Source: Bromus sterilis (Eukaryota; Streptophyta; Magnoliopsida; Poales; Poaceae). From it: a stretch of 64,000 nt of DNA. A model generated the notes under the pieces. That model did no database searches and was not told the origin of the DNA. It saw nothing but the letters and a program-made list of their open reading frames with translations. Positions 34,146 to 46,524 of this stretch are shown here, one piece after another. Numbering within the stretch: the first letter of the stretch is position 1; each line of letters starts with the position of its first letter. The DNA is taken from NCBI GenBank assembly GCA_950022295.1, contig OX465599.1:290491501-290555500 (forward strand), given 5' to 3'. The position numbers and the translations under genes are program-made.

Positions 34146-34469
34146 TGATACGTCCCAAATGTATCTATAATTTCTGCTTGTTCCATGCATGTTTTGGGTG
34201 ATATTGCTATGCTTTTGATGCACTTTCATACACTTTTGATCATATTTGGACTAACCTATTAACTCAGTGCACAACAGTGCCAGTTCCTGTTTTCTGCTGT
34301 TTTTTTTATTTCAGGTTTTCCCATTTTATAAAGTGCCCAAAAAATTCTGGAAAAATATAAAAAAAATCAGCGTTCCAGAAGACTCCATACGCCCGAAGGA
34401 GAGACGGAGGGGGGCCACCTGTCACCCAGGCGGACACCCGGCACGGCCTAGGGGGAGGCCGCACCCAAA
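34146..34469 (+). repeat. LTR, left part, split by the CACTA element
   Basis: The sequence starts TGATACGTCCC immediately after ggggatgtg of the older LTR and runs to gaggccgcacccaaa at 34469. The same LTR resumes after the CACTA at 63247 (acaggtcgcctgggcg), where the order of landmarks fits the other family members. It continues with gcacc[ct]tgccggg[ag] until 63487. Confidence 0.8.
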
Positions 34470-34489
34470 CACTACTAGAAAATGCCCTT

Positions 34490-34740
34490 ATAGTGGCGTC
34501 CTTTTTAGGGGTTTAGTGGCGCATTATGAATGCGCCACTAAAATCAAGCCACTAATAAGGGCTTAGGGGTGGCGCATTCTGAATGCGCCACCCCTAAGGC
34601 TCTTAGGCGTGGCGCATTTCAGAATGCGCCACCTCTAAGCTCTTAGGGGTGGCGCATTCTGAAATTCGCCACGCCTAAGGATCCTTAGGGGTGGCGCATT
34701 CGTAGTGCGCCACTAAGACTAGACATAATGCGCCACTAAA
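34490..34740. repeat. CACTA left subterminal repeats
   Basis: About six copies of a dyad unit, ggtggcgcatt followed by aatgcgccacc with spacers such as cttagg, lie just inside the left terminus. In known CACTA elements such subterminal repeats bind the element-encoded DNA-binding protein. That role here is by analogy. Confidence 0.85.
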
Positions 34741-35305
34741 TATATTACAGAAAACAAAAAATAAACTTACAGAAAACAGAAAAACAGTACAGAATTACAC
34801 ACATTACAGAAATTCAAAAGACAATACTCCAATGAGACCAACAATTTTTGATACAAAATAATTTCATTACAATTCTTATTACAAAGATTTACAAGATTAC
34901 ATCCATCATCGTCTTAGGTTTAGAGGCCAACAAGATTCACGAGATTACATCCATCACAATATTACAATGAGCCCAACAATTATTGAAAATAGAAAGCTAC
35001 TTTCTTCATCATCTCTTGTTTGATCTTCAACCTGCACAAAACAAATATTTAGAGGCCACATCCATATGAATTCATAGCAAAGGACAACAACACAATATAG
35101 CATATATTCTTGTGATCAACAACATAAAGCAAATCGATCAATGGCCAGGAGCATGCACATATGCATAAAAATGCATATGCAGTGACCTTTATACACAAAG
35201 AGCACCAAGAGTATTTGACACTACCATCTACTACACAAAGAGTACGTCCAAATTACATGTAGGGCACACATTCATCAAACAACTGCCATATATAACATAA
35301 ATTGA
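34741..35305. other. CACTA 3' non-coding region
   Basis: This AT-rich sequence lies between the subterminal repeats and the end of the second CACTA ORF. The phrase attacatccatca occurs twice (near 34898 and 34945). No gene is seen. Confidence 0.5.
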
Positions 35306-35876
35306 TCACTTGTTCTGACTCAGCTCAGGGAATGGACGGCATCCTTCTTTCGTCGTGAAAGGCCTTGTGTCACTCAAGGCCTTTAGGCGGGCTTCTATCT
35401 CCCCATTGGATGGTGTAATGTTGAAGTGGAAGATCGACACCTTCATTTGTACTTCATGATGGATGATAGTCGCCATCTCCGCTTGGATGTGAAAGAACTC
35501 CTGCTTAAGATTTGCGTCGGCGATTTCCGCCTTCCTTTCGGCCCACGCTTTGAGATGACTTGGCAGCGTAAGGTTGAGTTGTTCCTGTACAATCGCCCGA
35601 ATGTGATGGAGGGCGTAGTACGCATCCCTCACATTGCCAGCCGGCTGCTTGACACGCGGGAACTGCGTTATGTGGTTGAACACGCTCACGCCAGGCTGAT
35701 GCTTCCTGAACTTGTGCTTCACGATCTTGCCTCCGGTTTCTTTGTAGCCGGCGAGAGCATCATCCAAAACTCTCATGATATACTTGTAATCTTTCTTCTT
35801 CACACTCCCCGAGTCTAAATACACGACATGCGAGTGTTGCAGTGAAAAGCTGATGAGCACGCAGTCTTGATCCTCA
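35306..35876 (-). pseudogene. CACTA second ORF, last exon (Ulp1-protease-like end)
   Basis: The exon follows an acceptor ttatgcag and continues EDQDCVLISFSLQHSHVVYLDSG, where the VVYLDSG block resembles the Ulp1/C48 cysteine-protease region found in many plant CACTA second ORFs. It then runs YKYIMRVLDDALAGYK and ends ...ELSQNK at 35306. The intron to the previous exon lies at 35877-35969 with GTAAGT and GCAG borders. The exon itself has no stop, but upstream parts of the same gene are broken. The protease similarity is moderate, and I could not confirm a full catalytic triad. Confidence 0.6.
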
Positions 35877-35969
35877 CTGCATAATTAAAACAATCCAAAA
35901 TGAATGTTGGAAGAGGACAATGGAAAGCTAAGAAAGCATATATGCTACGACGGCGAGTGAATGACTTAC

Positions 35970-36475
35970 TTGGGAGAGTACGTCATGAGAAATGAATCCT
36001 TGCTGGCGTTCTCTAGCATGAAGTCTCTGATGTACCCCGCCATGAAAGTCGCGTCCCCGTCGTCCATCAAGATGCTTTCACGCATGTAGAAGGGGTCCAA
36101 TATCACGACGCTCGGGGTCTTATCTCTCATGATACTCATAGAAAGGCTGAGCGAGAACAGACGGACAAGGCTATGGTCCAGCCGCTTGAGATGATACAAA
36201 TTGAAGATCTTTGTAAACCGCACGATTATCATATCCGCGGGGATAGTGTTGATGAAGCCCATGTTGAGTGGCACCTTGGCCATGAAAACCGGGTACGAGG
36301 GATTCTTTTCTCGAAGAAGCATCTTCTCTAATGCCATAACACTGTGATGCACACTCTGCATATCCGAAGTTGCAAGCTCGAGCATGTCATTAGGTAGCAT
36401 CGCCCTACCCGCCACATGGATTTCAAACGAGAGATCCTTGGGTATTGGTGGCCCGTCCTGAGCCCGGATCAGCAT
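35970..36475 (-). pseudogene. CACTA second ORF, internal exon
   Basis: The minus strand reads KDLSFEIHVAGRAMLPNDML, then LATSDMQSVHHSVMALEKML, PADMIIVRF and VVILDPFYMRESILMDD before the donor at 35969. Blocks like these are common in the conserved C-terminal half of grass CACTA ORF2 proteins. Upstream, from 36475 to 36735, the frame shifts and holds stops. The Athila-like element inserted at 36741 separates this exon from its upstream partner at 45078. Confidence 0.65.
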
Positions 36476-36740
36476 CGAAGGTTGGCTGCTCGAAGTGCTC
36501 TTCTATCTTCTCCGTCCCTTCTTATTTTCTCATTTCGAGCAGTCACAGGCCTTTATCTGCTGAGTCGCCGCCTTATGGAGTGTGGACGGGTTGAGAATAG
36601 ATCTCCCTGTGGCATCTGCTTAAGGTTCGGTGAAGGCGCAAGCTGCTGGAGACATATTCTGAAAAGCAGCGAAGAGACGCGTGGAGCAAGCAGGTTTGAC
36701 CGCAAGATCAGCTGGACCGCGAGCTTCCTCGTCATGCTAG

Positions 36741-38368
36741 TGATACGTCCAAAACGTATCTATAATTTCTGCTTGCTCCATGCATGTTTTGTGTGATATT
36801 GCTATGATCTAGATACACTTTCATACACTTTTCATCATATTTGGACTAACCTATTAACTCAGTGCACCCCAGTGCCAGTTCCTGTTTTCTGCTATTTTTC
36901 TATTTCAGTTTTCCCCCATATAAAAAGTGCCAGAAAAATTCAGGAAAATACAGATAAAAAATCAGCGTGACGGAAGCTTCGAGAAGAGCCCGGGAGGGGC
37001 CAGAGGGGAGCCAGGGGGGGCCAGACGTCCACCCGGCGCGGCCCCACCCCTGGCCGCGCCAGGGGGGCGCTTGGGGCCCCTGGTCCACCTCTGGCTGCCC
37101 CCTTCACCTATTTAATATACGTCACGGGAAAACTCCGGAAAAAGAACCCTATTCCACGAACTCGCCTCTGTTCCGCCGCCGCCGCGCTTCCAAGATCGGG
37201 AGCACCAGAAGATCTCTTCCCGGCACCCTGCCGGAGGGAGGATTGACCTCCAGGAGTCTCCTCTCCACCATGGATGCTCCCCGGATGTCTCATGAGTAGT
37301 TTTTCTTGGACCATGGGTCCGTGATCAGTAGCTATGTGATGTTCTCCTCCCCTCTTTGATCTTCATTGTTTAGACCTCGTGAGCTGCCCTACATGATCGA
37401 GGCACCTTTGTAATATTTCTGTTGTTGCTATGCTGAGTTGGATGGGATCTGATGGATTATGAGATTATGTTCAGATTGTGATAGAGTAATATATTTGGTT
37501 TTTATGTCTTATATTTTTGTTCCTAAGTAATTCTTGCATGTTCTCCGTTGCTGTTTATTGCTTTGGCCAAGTAGTAGGTAGTGACTCCAAGAGGGAGCGT
37601 TGTGCTAGATTGTGGGTTCATGCCCCCCGATGACACGCTTGAGTGACAGAAACATGAGTCTAGGGGATGTGCTGTTGCCACAAGGGGGAAAACAACGGTG
37701 CTTGTAACCGCGGTTACAAGGATTGTTTACTTTACGCAAAGTTCTTTTTAATGCAGTTGTCTGTTGCTTTGGGTTTACACTTTGGGTGGGGCTCGCAACT
37801 TAATACTAGCGAGATGTTCTGGATAGATATCTCAAGGTGGATGATTAGTAGTAGATGCAGATGGATTTAGGTCTACTTATTTTGGCGTACTGCCCGTGCT
37901 TTTGAACCTCTTCCTTTCTTTTGTAGCATAGTTAGCATTGCGGTGCGTTCATAATCCTGTCAATTGCCCTTCTGTAATTTGTTTACCTCGCATAGCAGTT
38001 TTATCTTCTTTTGGGAGAGACATATCACTAGTGAACATCACGTATCCCGGTCCATATCCTCATTACTGTTTCCAAGCTATATTTATTTTTCTGCATTTAC
38101 TTTCAAGTTGCTATCATTATCCCTTGCGTTTTATCATTTGTGAACAACAAGACCGAAGAGATTGACAACCTCTCTGAACTTCGTTGGGAACAAAGTTATC
38201 TATGTCTGTGTGCAGGTCCGCGTCAGTTGCGCCGCTGACACCTACTTATCATCTCTGGAGTCCTACTGGAGACAAACCTTGGTATCTTCACCGAGGGAAA
38301 ACTGCTGCTGCACTGCATCTCAAACCTTCACTTGGGGTAACCAACGAAGGACGAGAAGCCAATAAGCA
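36741..38368 (+). repeat. 5' LTR of the Athila-like element
   Basis: It starts TGATACGTCC and ends gccaataagca. The promoter-like cctatttaatatacg lies near 37107, downstream of a C/G-rich block. The polyadenylation side is not obvious. Confidence 0.85.
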
Positions 38369-38378
38369 AGAGTATTTC

Positions 38379-38396
38379 TGGCGCCGTTGCCGGGGA
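38379..38396 (+). promoter_or_regulatory. Primer-binding site (tRNA-Asp type)
   Basis: The sequence tggcgccgttgccgggga begins ten bases after the LTR end. It matches the PBS typical of Athila-lineage elements, which is complementary to the 3' end of tRNA-Asp. Confidence 0.8.
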
Positions 38397-38531
38397 CTCC
38401 GAGTGCTAAGATAGGGGAGTTGCACACTACCCTTTACCTTTGTTTTTTAGTCTTGTTAGTTTACCTTTCAGTTTTTATCTTTGTGTCTTTGATCAAAATT
38501 TACAAAAAAATCTAGCACACTTGCTGCTACT

Positions 38532-40601
38532 ATGGGTTCCACTGAAAACACCAAGTTGTGTGACTTCACTAGTCACAACAACCAGGACTTTATCTGCACT
38601 CCCATTGCCACACCTGCCACTTCAGCTACCTCTTATGAAATTAAACCTGCTTTGCTAAACCTTGTTATGAGAGATCAATTCTCTGGTGCTGGAGATGATA
38701 CTGCTTTACACTTGAATAATTTTGTTGAATTATGTGATATGCAAAAGTATAAAGAAGTAGAAGGTGATGTTGTTAAGCTCAAGCTCTTTCCTTTCTCTTT
38801 AAGGGGAGATGCTAAAATCTGGTTTCAATCTTTTCCTAGAAATAGCATAGATTCTTGGGATAAGTGCAAAGATGCTTTTATAGGGAAGTACTACCCTCCT
38901 GCTAAGATTATCCAATTGAGGAGTAATATTATGAATTTTAAGCAATTGGATAATGAACACGTTGCCCAAGCTTGGGAACGAATGAAATATCTTGTTAAGA
39001 AATGCCCTACACATGGTTTGACTACCTGGATGGTTATCCAGACTTTTTATGCAGGCTTGAACTTTACCTCGCGAAACCTGTTAGATTCGGCCGCGGGAGG
39101 AACCTTTATGTCAACTACACTTGGTGCTGCCACGAAGCTTCTCGATGAAATGATGACCAATTATTCCCAATGGCACACCGAACGCGCTCCAACAGGTAGG
39201 AAGGTAAACTCTGTCGAGGAAATTACCTCCCTCAATGAAAAAGTTGACTTAATTATGTCTCTACTTACCAAGCAACCCTCTATTGATCCTCATGATGTGC
39301 CTTTAAATTCTTTGGTTGCTCAAGAACAAGTAGATGTGAACTTTATTGCTAGAAACAACTTCAACAACAATGCTTATAGGGGAAATTTTGCTAGAAATCC
39401 TAGACTGTTTCCATCCAATTATGGGAACAACAACACTTACCCTAGCAACAACTCCTATAATCCTGCTTATACGAAAAGAGACCTACCTAGCTATGATAAA
39501 TTGGCAGAAATAGAGAAAGCTACTAAGAACTATATGCACACCCAGTTTGAACAAAACAAAGCCTTCTCTAAGAAAATAGGTGAGCATACTGCCATTCTGT
39601 AAAACATTAGTGAACAGCTTGATAGCCTGAACAGCGAGATTTCTAATCTCCAGGCTAGACTTACCGCCACCGAAACCCATGTTTCGAATATGTCCCACAC
39701 CCAATCTACTTTGATAAATCAAATGGAAGCCAAACCGGAAGTTATCCCTATGGAAGAAGATAGAATTAAGAGCCTTCCTACACACCACACAGTTGCCACT
39801 ATCCAAATTGTTGAGGACACCCATAGTATTAGCACCCAATGCACTCCTAGTCCCGTTGGACCTATTAATGGTGATGCTAATACCTCAACCGTAGAAAATG
39901 AAACTCCTATGAACATAGAGGGTTTCAAACAAGTGAGCCTAGATGACACTACTACCACCTTTGATAGTAGTGATATTGATTTTGATAGTTGCACCCTCTC
40001 AGAAGTTATTAGCTTGTTACACAAAATGTCTAGAGACCCACACACTAGCACACTTAATCTTGCCTTCACGGAGCATATCACAAATGCTCTTATCAAAGCT
40101 AGGGAGGAGAAGCTTAGAGTAGAAGCCTCCATACCTAGGAAGCTAGATGATGGTTGGGACCCTATGATCAAAATTAAATTAAATAACTTCTCTTGCTATG
40201 CTTTATGTGATGTTGGAGCTAGTACCTCTGTTATGCCCAAAAGAATATTTGATATGTTTGAATTGAAGCCTTTTGAGCCTTGTTCTTTTGGTGTTCGTCT
40301 TGTTGATTCTTCCATAAAGAAACCTTTGGGGAAGATCGACGATGTTCTTATCATTGTCAATGACAACTATGTTCCCATTGATTTTATTGTTATGGATATA
40401 GAGTGTGAACCTTTGTGTCCAATTATTTTGGGACGTCCTTTTCTTCGCACCGTTGGTGCGGTTATTGACATGAAAGAGGGGAATATAAAATTCCAATTCC
40501 CATTCAAAAAGGGGATGGAACACTTCCCTAGAAAGAAAATCAAGTTACCTTTTGAGTCCGTTACATGGGCTAGTTATTCTCTTTCTCTTGATAAAACTTG
40601 A
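38532..40601 (+). pseudogene. Athila-like gag-protease, one in-frame stop
   Basis: The frame starts at ATG 38532 and stays in one phase to 40601, interrupted once by TAA at 39600-39602. The gag part includes LFPFSLRGDAKIWFQSFP and FIGKYYPPAKI, the retrotransposon-gag core that forms the particle. It ends in an asparagine-rich stretch without a CCHC knuckle, as usual for this lineage. After the stop comes a coiled-coil-like segment, then the aspartic protease with CDVGASTSVMPKRIF (the D-x-G-A active site) and CPIILGRPFLRTVGA. The frame ends after the protease at SLSLDKT, and no RT follows. The single nonsense codon blocks full-length product, but gag alone could still be read. Confidence 0.85.
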
Positions 40602-43444
40602 TTCTTCTTTTTGCATCATGCCTAGCTAATGGCTTTAAAGAAGCGCTTTCGGGAGGCAGCCCGCAACGAATTTAGGTGTTTATTTTTTCTTTTGTTGTGT
40701 CTTGATGGTTGTTACTTCTGTAGAAACATCATTGTATCTTTATTTTTCAGCTTTGTGCCAAGTTATAGCCTCTTATGGCAAGGGAAGTAAAAGTTGTGAC
40801 ATGCTGTCCAGAAAACAGATTCTGTCCTCGTGACCAGAAAAATTCCAGAAAAATCCCAGTTCATCTTTTTGAGCTGAAATTTTTACACAGTATGATCTAT
40901 ACAATTACGAAACTTCCGTATGTTCTGAGTTTTTTGATTTGAGTTGCAGAAGTGTCCCTAAAAAATTATTTACTATCTGCTGTTCTGTTTTTCACAGATT
41001 CTGCCACGTTTTGTCTATCCTTACTTTTGCAAACCTTAAGCTTGCTTTTTCTTTGCAAATTTTTTTTGGCACTCTTGAGAAACAGTAGCTCTTCAATAAT
41101 ATATTTATATCCAGTGGGTCAAAAATTATTTATTAAGGGTACTAACCTCTCTAATCAGCTTATGATGAGTTATGTATGAAGGGAGTTTTCAAGTGTGCGA
41201 TAGAAGATGATGAAAGAAGATCCAGGAGTGTCAAGCGCTCAAGCTTGGGGATGCCCCCATGCATCCCCAATAAATATTCAAGGAGACTCAAGCGCCTAAG
41301 CTTGGGGATGCCCCCGTACATCCCCTTCCCTATCAACAAATCATCAGTTCGTCCTTTGTCTCACTATAATTTTATCACTTCATGCGTTATGTGCTATGCT
41401 TGGAGTGTCTCGCTCTTAGATTTTGTTTTTAGTTTTCTTTAGCTTTGCTTGCTGTTCATAAAAAGTTAGATCCCGTCTTACTTTGTGTGGGAGAGAAAAA
41501 CGCTCCACTTTCAAAATCTAGAACACATCATAGGATTCTTCATGCCTATATTTTTGCTGTTGTGTGTTCTTTATCTTTTCATAGCTGCTGCCATGTTTAG
41601 TTTTAGTCTTAGTTTGTATTTAGCAAGAGCCTTGGCTTTTTTTTATTTTGTTTCTGGAACTCTTTTTAGTTTTCATGTTTATCTTGTTAAAGAGAGTTGG
41701 TTGTTGCACTGAGTTGTGTTTTGTCTTGAAAGTAGGTAATTGAGGTTGCTATTTAATTTTAGTAGTAGCTTGCAATAGTTTTGAAGTATTGTTGTGAGTA
41801 ATGTTTGGACTTTTGGTGTCAAAAGCTCTTGCCTATAAGTGATAGGTGTCGTATTTTTGGCAATCCGTGTTTATTTTCAAAACCTACAAAACTAGTTGAG
41901 AACTCTAGCTACTAGATAGATCACTACTCTTCTGAGGAGTCGAATATTAGAGTACAGTCACGTACCATGAGTCGAGGATGCGCAAGGATAACCAAACCCC
42001 CATACACTCCTCCTCGGGGTACTTGTCTCTTTGTGAACCTCCTTATTAGATTGAGATTTACCGATAATAAGTGCATGAGTTCTTCGGACTAATGTAAGTA
42101 TTGAGAGTTGACACTTCCACCTTACCATATTTTGCTAGCCTTTCCCGTGCCGTGCATTGCCTTCTTCTCACTCCGAGAGTTGGTGTCCACCTTCGCCGGT
42201 ACATCCAAACCCTTGGCATGATACGCTCTGTCATCATAAGCCTCCCTTTATCTTTCCTCAAAACAGCCACCATACCTACCTATCAAGGCATTTCCATAGC
42301 CTTTCCGAGTTATATTGCCATGCAACATCCACCTCTTCATGACTTGATCTTCATGTCATACATGTTCCTGCTACACTGGCAGCGACATACCTTGCATACA
42401 TCATGATAGTTACATCTTCTTTATGTTTTGAGTATCTTGTAAAGTGTGAAAGATCTCCTTTACCTTCTTGTAAAATAGAGTGTTGCCCTTAAGTGAGGAA
42501 AAGATCCCAAAGTGGACACAATAAAAGATCCCAAAGAGGACAAATGAGAGTTAAATAGAAAGAGCCATTGAGGCCACAAAAAAATACAAAAAAATAAAAA
42601 AAGAGAAAAAAGAAATAAAAAGAGAGAAAGGGGCAACACTACTATCCTTTTGAGAGATCCACACTAGTACTCGCTTTATATCCTTGTACTCCATAGAGAT
42701 GATCTTTATACATATAGCTATGTGGGGACCTTCATACTATAGAACTTGGCTTGCATATTCCAAGGATGAGCCTCCTCAAACGAGCTCTAGGTCTTCATGA
42801 GCGAGCAAGTTAGATGCACCTCCACTAGTTCCATTGGAGAGCTTCTTAGCTCGTATGTGCATCCGTTGCATGGCAATCCCTACTCCTCACATCATATCTA
42901 TCATTTGGCATCTCTTTCCTATGATTGTCCTCATTGATGTGAGCCTTTCTCATCCTTTTTGTCTTCCTCCTCCACCATATTTCTCTCTTTGCCATCCTAA
43001 GTGTCAACTCTCGTGCTTACGCTCATCCATTGCATGAGTGCTCGAAATATCGAAAAGAAGTGGATCAAATTGACTTGTACCTGGCTAGTGGTCTGGGGAC
43101 GAGTCAAGATAAGATTCCAAAGAGGACCAAGTGTGAAACTTTAGTAGATTGAGTTCTCAACAAAAATACTTTTTTCTCTGGTATTCCCTATCCCCTTTCT
43201 TGCACGCAAACACCATTTGGAGACATTCGAGTCACGGACAGCAAGAGCTCTTGCACCTTTTGTTCTTTTGTTACTTGTTTGAATGCTAACATAGACTCTT
43301 GCATGTTATAACTTGAATTGAATCTCTAACCTTGATTGCTTTACTTTTCAAAGTTCTTATATGGTTGCTAGCATGTCACCACAGAAATTATGCTTGTTAT
43401 CATTTACCTACTCGAGGACGAGCAGGAATTAAGCTTGGGGATGT
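40602..43444 (+). other. Non-coding 3' region of the Athila-like element
   Basis: These 2.8 kb replace the pol gene. All frames have frequent stops. The region contains a pair of hairpin-forming polypurine-like repeats (41244-41330) and long A-rich tracts near 42580, and it ends in gaggacgagcaggaattaag then cttggggatgt, the polypurine tract next to the 3' LTR. It is conserved with 28700-30716, which suggests a structural or packaging role. Confidence 0.6.
41243..41330 (+). repeat. Duplicated 'aagcttggggatg' hairpin blocks
   Basis: The block aagcttggggatgccccc followed by catcccc occurs at about 41251-41271 and 41300-41322. In both, ggggatg can pair with catcccc around an 8-base loop, and only the loop differs. 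The first part equals the polypurine tract before the 3' LTR (aagcttggggatg). Confidence 0.8.
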
Positions 43445-45072
43445 TGATACGTCCAAAACGTATCTATTATTTCTGCTTGCTCCATGCATGTTTTGTGTGA
43501 TATTGCTATAATCTAGATACACTTTCATATACTTTTGATCATATTTGGGCTAACCTATTAACTCAGTGCACCCCAGTGCTAGTTCCTGTTTTCTGCTGTT
43601 TTTCTATTTCAGTTTTCCCCCATATAAAAAGTGCGAGAAAAATTCGGGAAAATACAGATAAAAAATCAGTGTGACGGAAGCTTCGAGAAGAGCCCGGGAG
43701 GGGCCAGAGGGGAGCCATGGGGCCCAGGCGGCCACCCGGCGCGGCCCCACCCTTGGCCGCGCCAGGGGGGCGCCTGGGGCCCCTAGTCCACCTCTGGCTG
43801 CCCCCCTTCGCCTATTTAATCTACGTCACGGGAAAACTCCAAAAAAAGAACCCTATTCCACAAACTCGCCTCTGTTCCTCCGCCGTCGCGCTTCCAAGAT
43901 CGGGAGCACCAGAAGACCTCTTCCCGGCACCCTGCCGGAGGGAGGATTGACCTCCGGGAGTCTCCTCTCCACTATGGATGCTCCCCGGATGTCTCGTGAG
44001 TAGTTTTTCTTGGACCATGGGTCCGTGATCAGTAGCTATGTGATGTTCTCCTCCCCTCTTTGATCTTCATTGTTTAGACCTCGTGAGCTGCCCTACATGA
44101 TCGAGGCACCTTTGTAATATTTCTGTTGTTGCTATGCTGAGTTTGATGGGATCTGATGGATTATGAGATTATGTTCAAATTGTGATAGAGTAATATATTT
44201 GGTTTTATCTCTTATATTTTTGTTCCTAAGTAATTCTTGCATGTTCTCCGTTGCTGTTTATTGCTTTGGCCAAGTAGTAGGTAGTGACTCCAAGAGGGAG
44301 CGTTGTGCTAGATTGTGGGTTCATGCCCCCCGATGACACGCTTGAGTGACAGAAACATGAGTCTAGGGGATGTGCTGTTGCCACAAGGGGGAAAAACAAC
44401 GATGCTTGTAACCGCGGTTACAAGGATTGTTTACTTTACGCAAAGTTCTTTTTAATGCAGTTGTCTGTTGCTTTGGGTTTAGACTTTGGGTGGGGCTCGC
44501 AACTTAATACCAACGAGATGTTCTGGATAGATATCTCAAGGTGGATGATTAGTAGTAGATGCAGATGGATTTCGGTCTACTTATTTTGGCGTACTGCCCG
44601 TGCTTTTGAACCTCTTCCTTTCTTTTGTAGCATAGTTAGCATTGCGGTGCGTTCATAATCCTGTCAATTGCCCTTCTGTAATTTGTTTACCTCGCATAGC
44701 AGTTTTATCGTCTTTTGGGAGAGAGACATCACTAGTGAACATCAAGTATCCCGGTCCATATCCTCATTATTGTTTCCAAGCTATATTTACTTTTCTGCAT
44801 TTACTTTCAAGTTGCTATCATTATCCCTTGCGTTTTATCATTTGTGAACAACAAAACCGGAGAGATTGACAACCTCTCTGAACTTCGTTGGGAACAAAGT
44901 TATCTGTGTCTGTGTGCAGGTCCGCGTCAGTTGCGCCGCTGACACCTACTTATCATCTCTGGAGTCCTACTGGAGAGAAACCTTGGTATCTTCACCGAGG
45001 GAAAACTGCTGCTGCACTGCATCTCAAACCTTCACTTGGGGTAACCAACGAAGGGCGAGAAGCCAATAAGTA
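43445..45072 (+). repeat. 3' LTR of the Athila-like element
   Basis: It starts TGATACGTCC and ends gccaataagta, where the last C of the 5' LTR end is T. It has the same length as the 5' LTR. The core promoter-like cctatttaatctacg lies near 43811. Confidence 0.85.
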
Positions 45073-45077
45073 GCTGG

Positions 45078-46519
45078 TAGGCTCCTTCAACAGGAGGCAT
45101 GAATAAGTCATCACCTTCAAACAAAGTGTTGATGAACCGGTCGACGTTGATATCATCATCAAGATCCTCATCTTCTTGTTGTGCGCCGATGGGATCATGT
45201 GGCGCCGGCACGACGATTACCGGTGTTATCCTTGGTGTGGTGCCCCCTTCCCCGTAATCAAATGCATTTGAGTCTTTGGCCATATGCATATTTGGCCGAA
45301 ACAATCACTGAGGACTTTCGGCTCGCCCTCATCGTATCCGAGGGGGTTGAATGGGAGGTTCAACTCTCTCGTAGCCCGAAATCACGAGAGACATTTGAAC
45401 CCTATGCATCTCCGGTGCCATCGGCCTATTGTGCATGATTCGGTTTTGTGGTCGAAGGATTTTACCTTTGGCAACATCCTTCAACTTGCCGTCCACGACT
45501 TGTAATAGAATGCATGGAGTGTCCTCCTGCGAAAAAGATATATGCATGTAGGGCATCAGAGAGATTCCAGTAATAGAATGCAAGGAGATGAAGTCCTCGT
45601 TTTAGTTACCTTGAGGACGTCGAGGTCGGCCAATGAAGAGACCCCGCCGACGACGGCGGGCATGCAAGAGACAGAGGGCGCGCTGCCTCCCGTGGCGTCG
45701 GTCGCCCTATTTTGGCTGTCGTCGGGTGCATTATTGTTATGCCCCGGTTGCTCGATCGTGGCTGGAGGAGTCACCATCACGTCTGCGCCGCGGTGTTGGC
45801 GGCCGAAGTCGGTGCGCGAGCCACCAATATGGCGGGAGTCGGCGTGGGAGCCACAAATACGGTGGGAGTCGGGACTGCCTCCGCGGTGCACGAGTTGCTG
45901 CCAACCATGCTGGGGACCGGTAGGGTCCCTTGTCCACCACGCGCTTGCCAGTTCGCCAGTGAATACATCATATTTGGAAGGATGGCCTTCATCGTCTTTT
46001 CCACTTCGTCCTGGACAAGCTGCGGAAGCATGTTCACTTTCTCCTCCAGTCCACGAACATAAGAGGTGTCTTCTTCGGTCCTTCTCGCCTTGCGCCCCCT
46101 CGAACCCGACTGCTCCGCCGGTTTTCCATAATATTCGGACCAATTTAGGTCCGCACCAAAGCCGAACACACGGCCGACTGATGATGGCTTCGTCGCCACG
46201 TTGTCAACCTTCTTCACCGTGTTCAACGCCCTGTTAAAGGCGGTGTCCCATGGGCCGGCCGGGTTAACCGAGGACTCCTGCGATGAGGCGATTTTCATTT
46301 CCTCTTGCTGCAGAAAGAATGTGAAGCGTTAAGAAATTGTGAACTTCACTAGAGAATTTAATCGACAAGGTCGCGTGGTAAACTACTTACCACGGCAGTC
46401 GTAAACTCCTGAATCTTAGGATCGACAACTATTTTTGAGGTTTCTTTGTGCTTATAGCTCCGGGCCCTCACAAAGAATTCGGTCTGCAGATCACTTTTGT
46501 ATTGCTCGAAGGGGTTAGG
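45078..46519 (-). pseudogene. CACTA second ORF, middle exons
   Basis: Three coding pieces read leftward. The first (about 46519-46392) reads NPFEQYKSDLQTEFFVRA and ends before GTAAGT. The second (about 46312-45611) reads NPAGPWDTAFNRALNTV, FGFGADLNWSEYYG and a serine/alanine-rich stretch, ending at a donor GTAACT. The third (about 45535-45078) starts after tttcgcag with EDTPCILLQVVDGKLKDV and ends with DEDLDDDINVDRFINTLFEG. In the third, a short stretch near 45330 carries two TGA codons and is readable only in a neighbouring frame, indicating paired small indels. The pieces resemble plant CACTA ORF2 proteins of unclear biochemical role. Confidence 0.6.
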
Positions 46520-46524
46520 TATGC

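Larger units (their letters stand above)
36741..45072 (+). mobile_element. Non-autonomous Athila-like LTR retrotransposon (Sabrina/WHAM-type)
   Basis: The 8332-bp element has two 1628-bp LTRs (36741-38368 and 43445-45072). Its primer-binding site is complementary to tRNA-Asp as in Athila elements. It carries one gag-protease frame, a 2.8-kb non-coding 3' part and a polypurine-like end. Reverse transcriptase, RNase H and integrase are absent, so mobilisation must have been in trans. Flanking bases are gctag and gctgg, a 5-bp target duplication with one difference. By eye the LTRs differ at about 50 sites (3 percent), making this insertion older than the chromovirus at 49090. It interrupts CACTA ORF2. 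Confidence 0.85.

Noticed and set aside
33045..34469. Possibility that the starts at 33045 and 34146 are the two LTRs of one short element
   Set aside because: The sequence from 33045 to 34145 is collinear with a single LTR and is simply cut off by the second start, so nesting fits and an LTR pair does not.
45556..46237. Plus-strand frame of 231 codons starting near 45542
   Set aside because: It is antisense to the CACTA second ORF, whose exon borders and motifs are visible on the minus strand.
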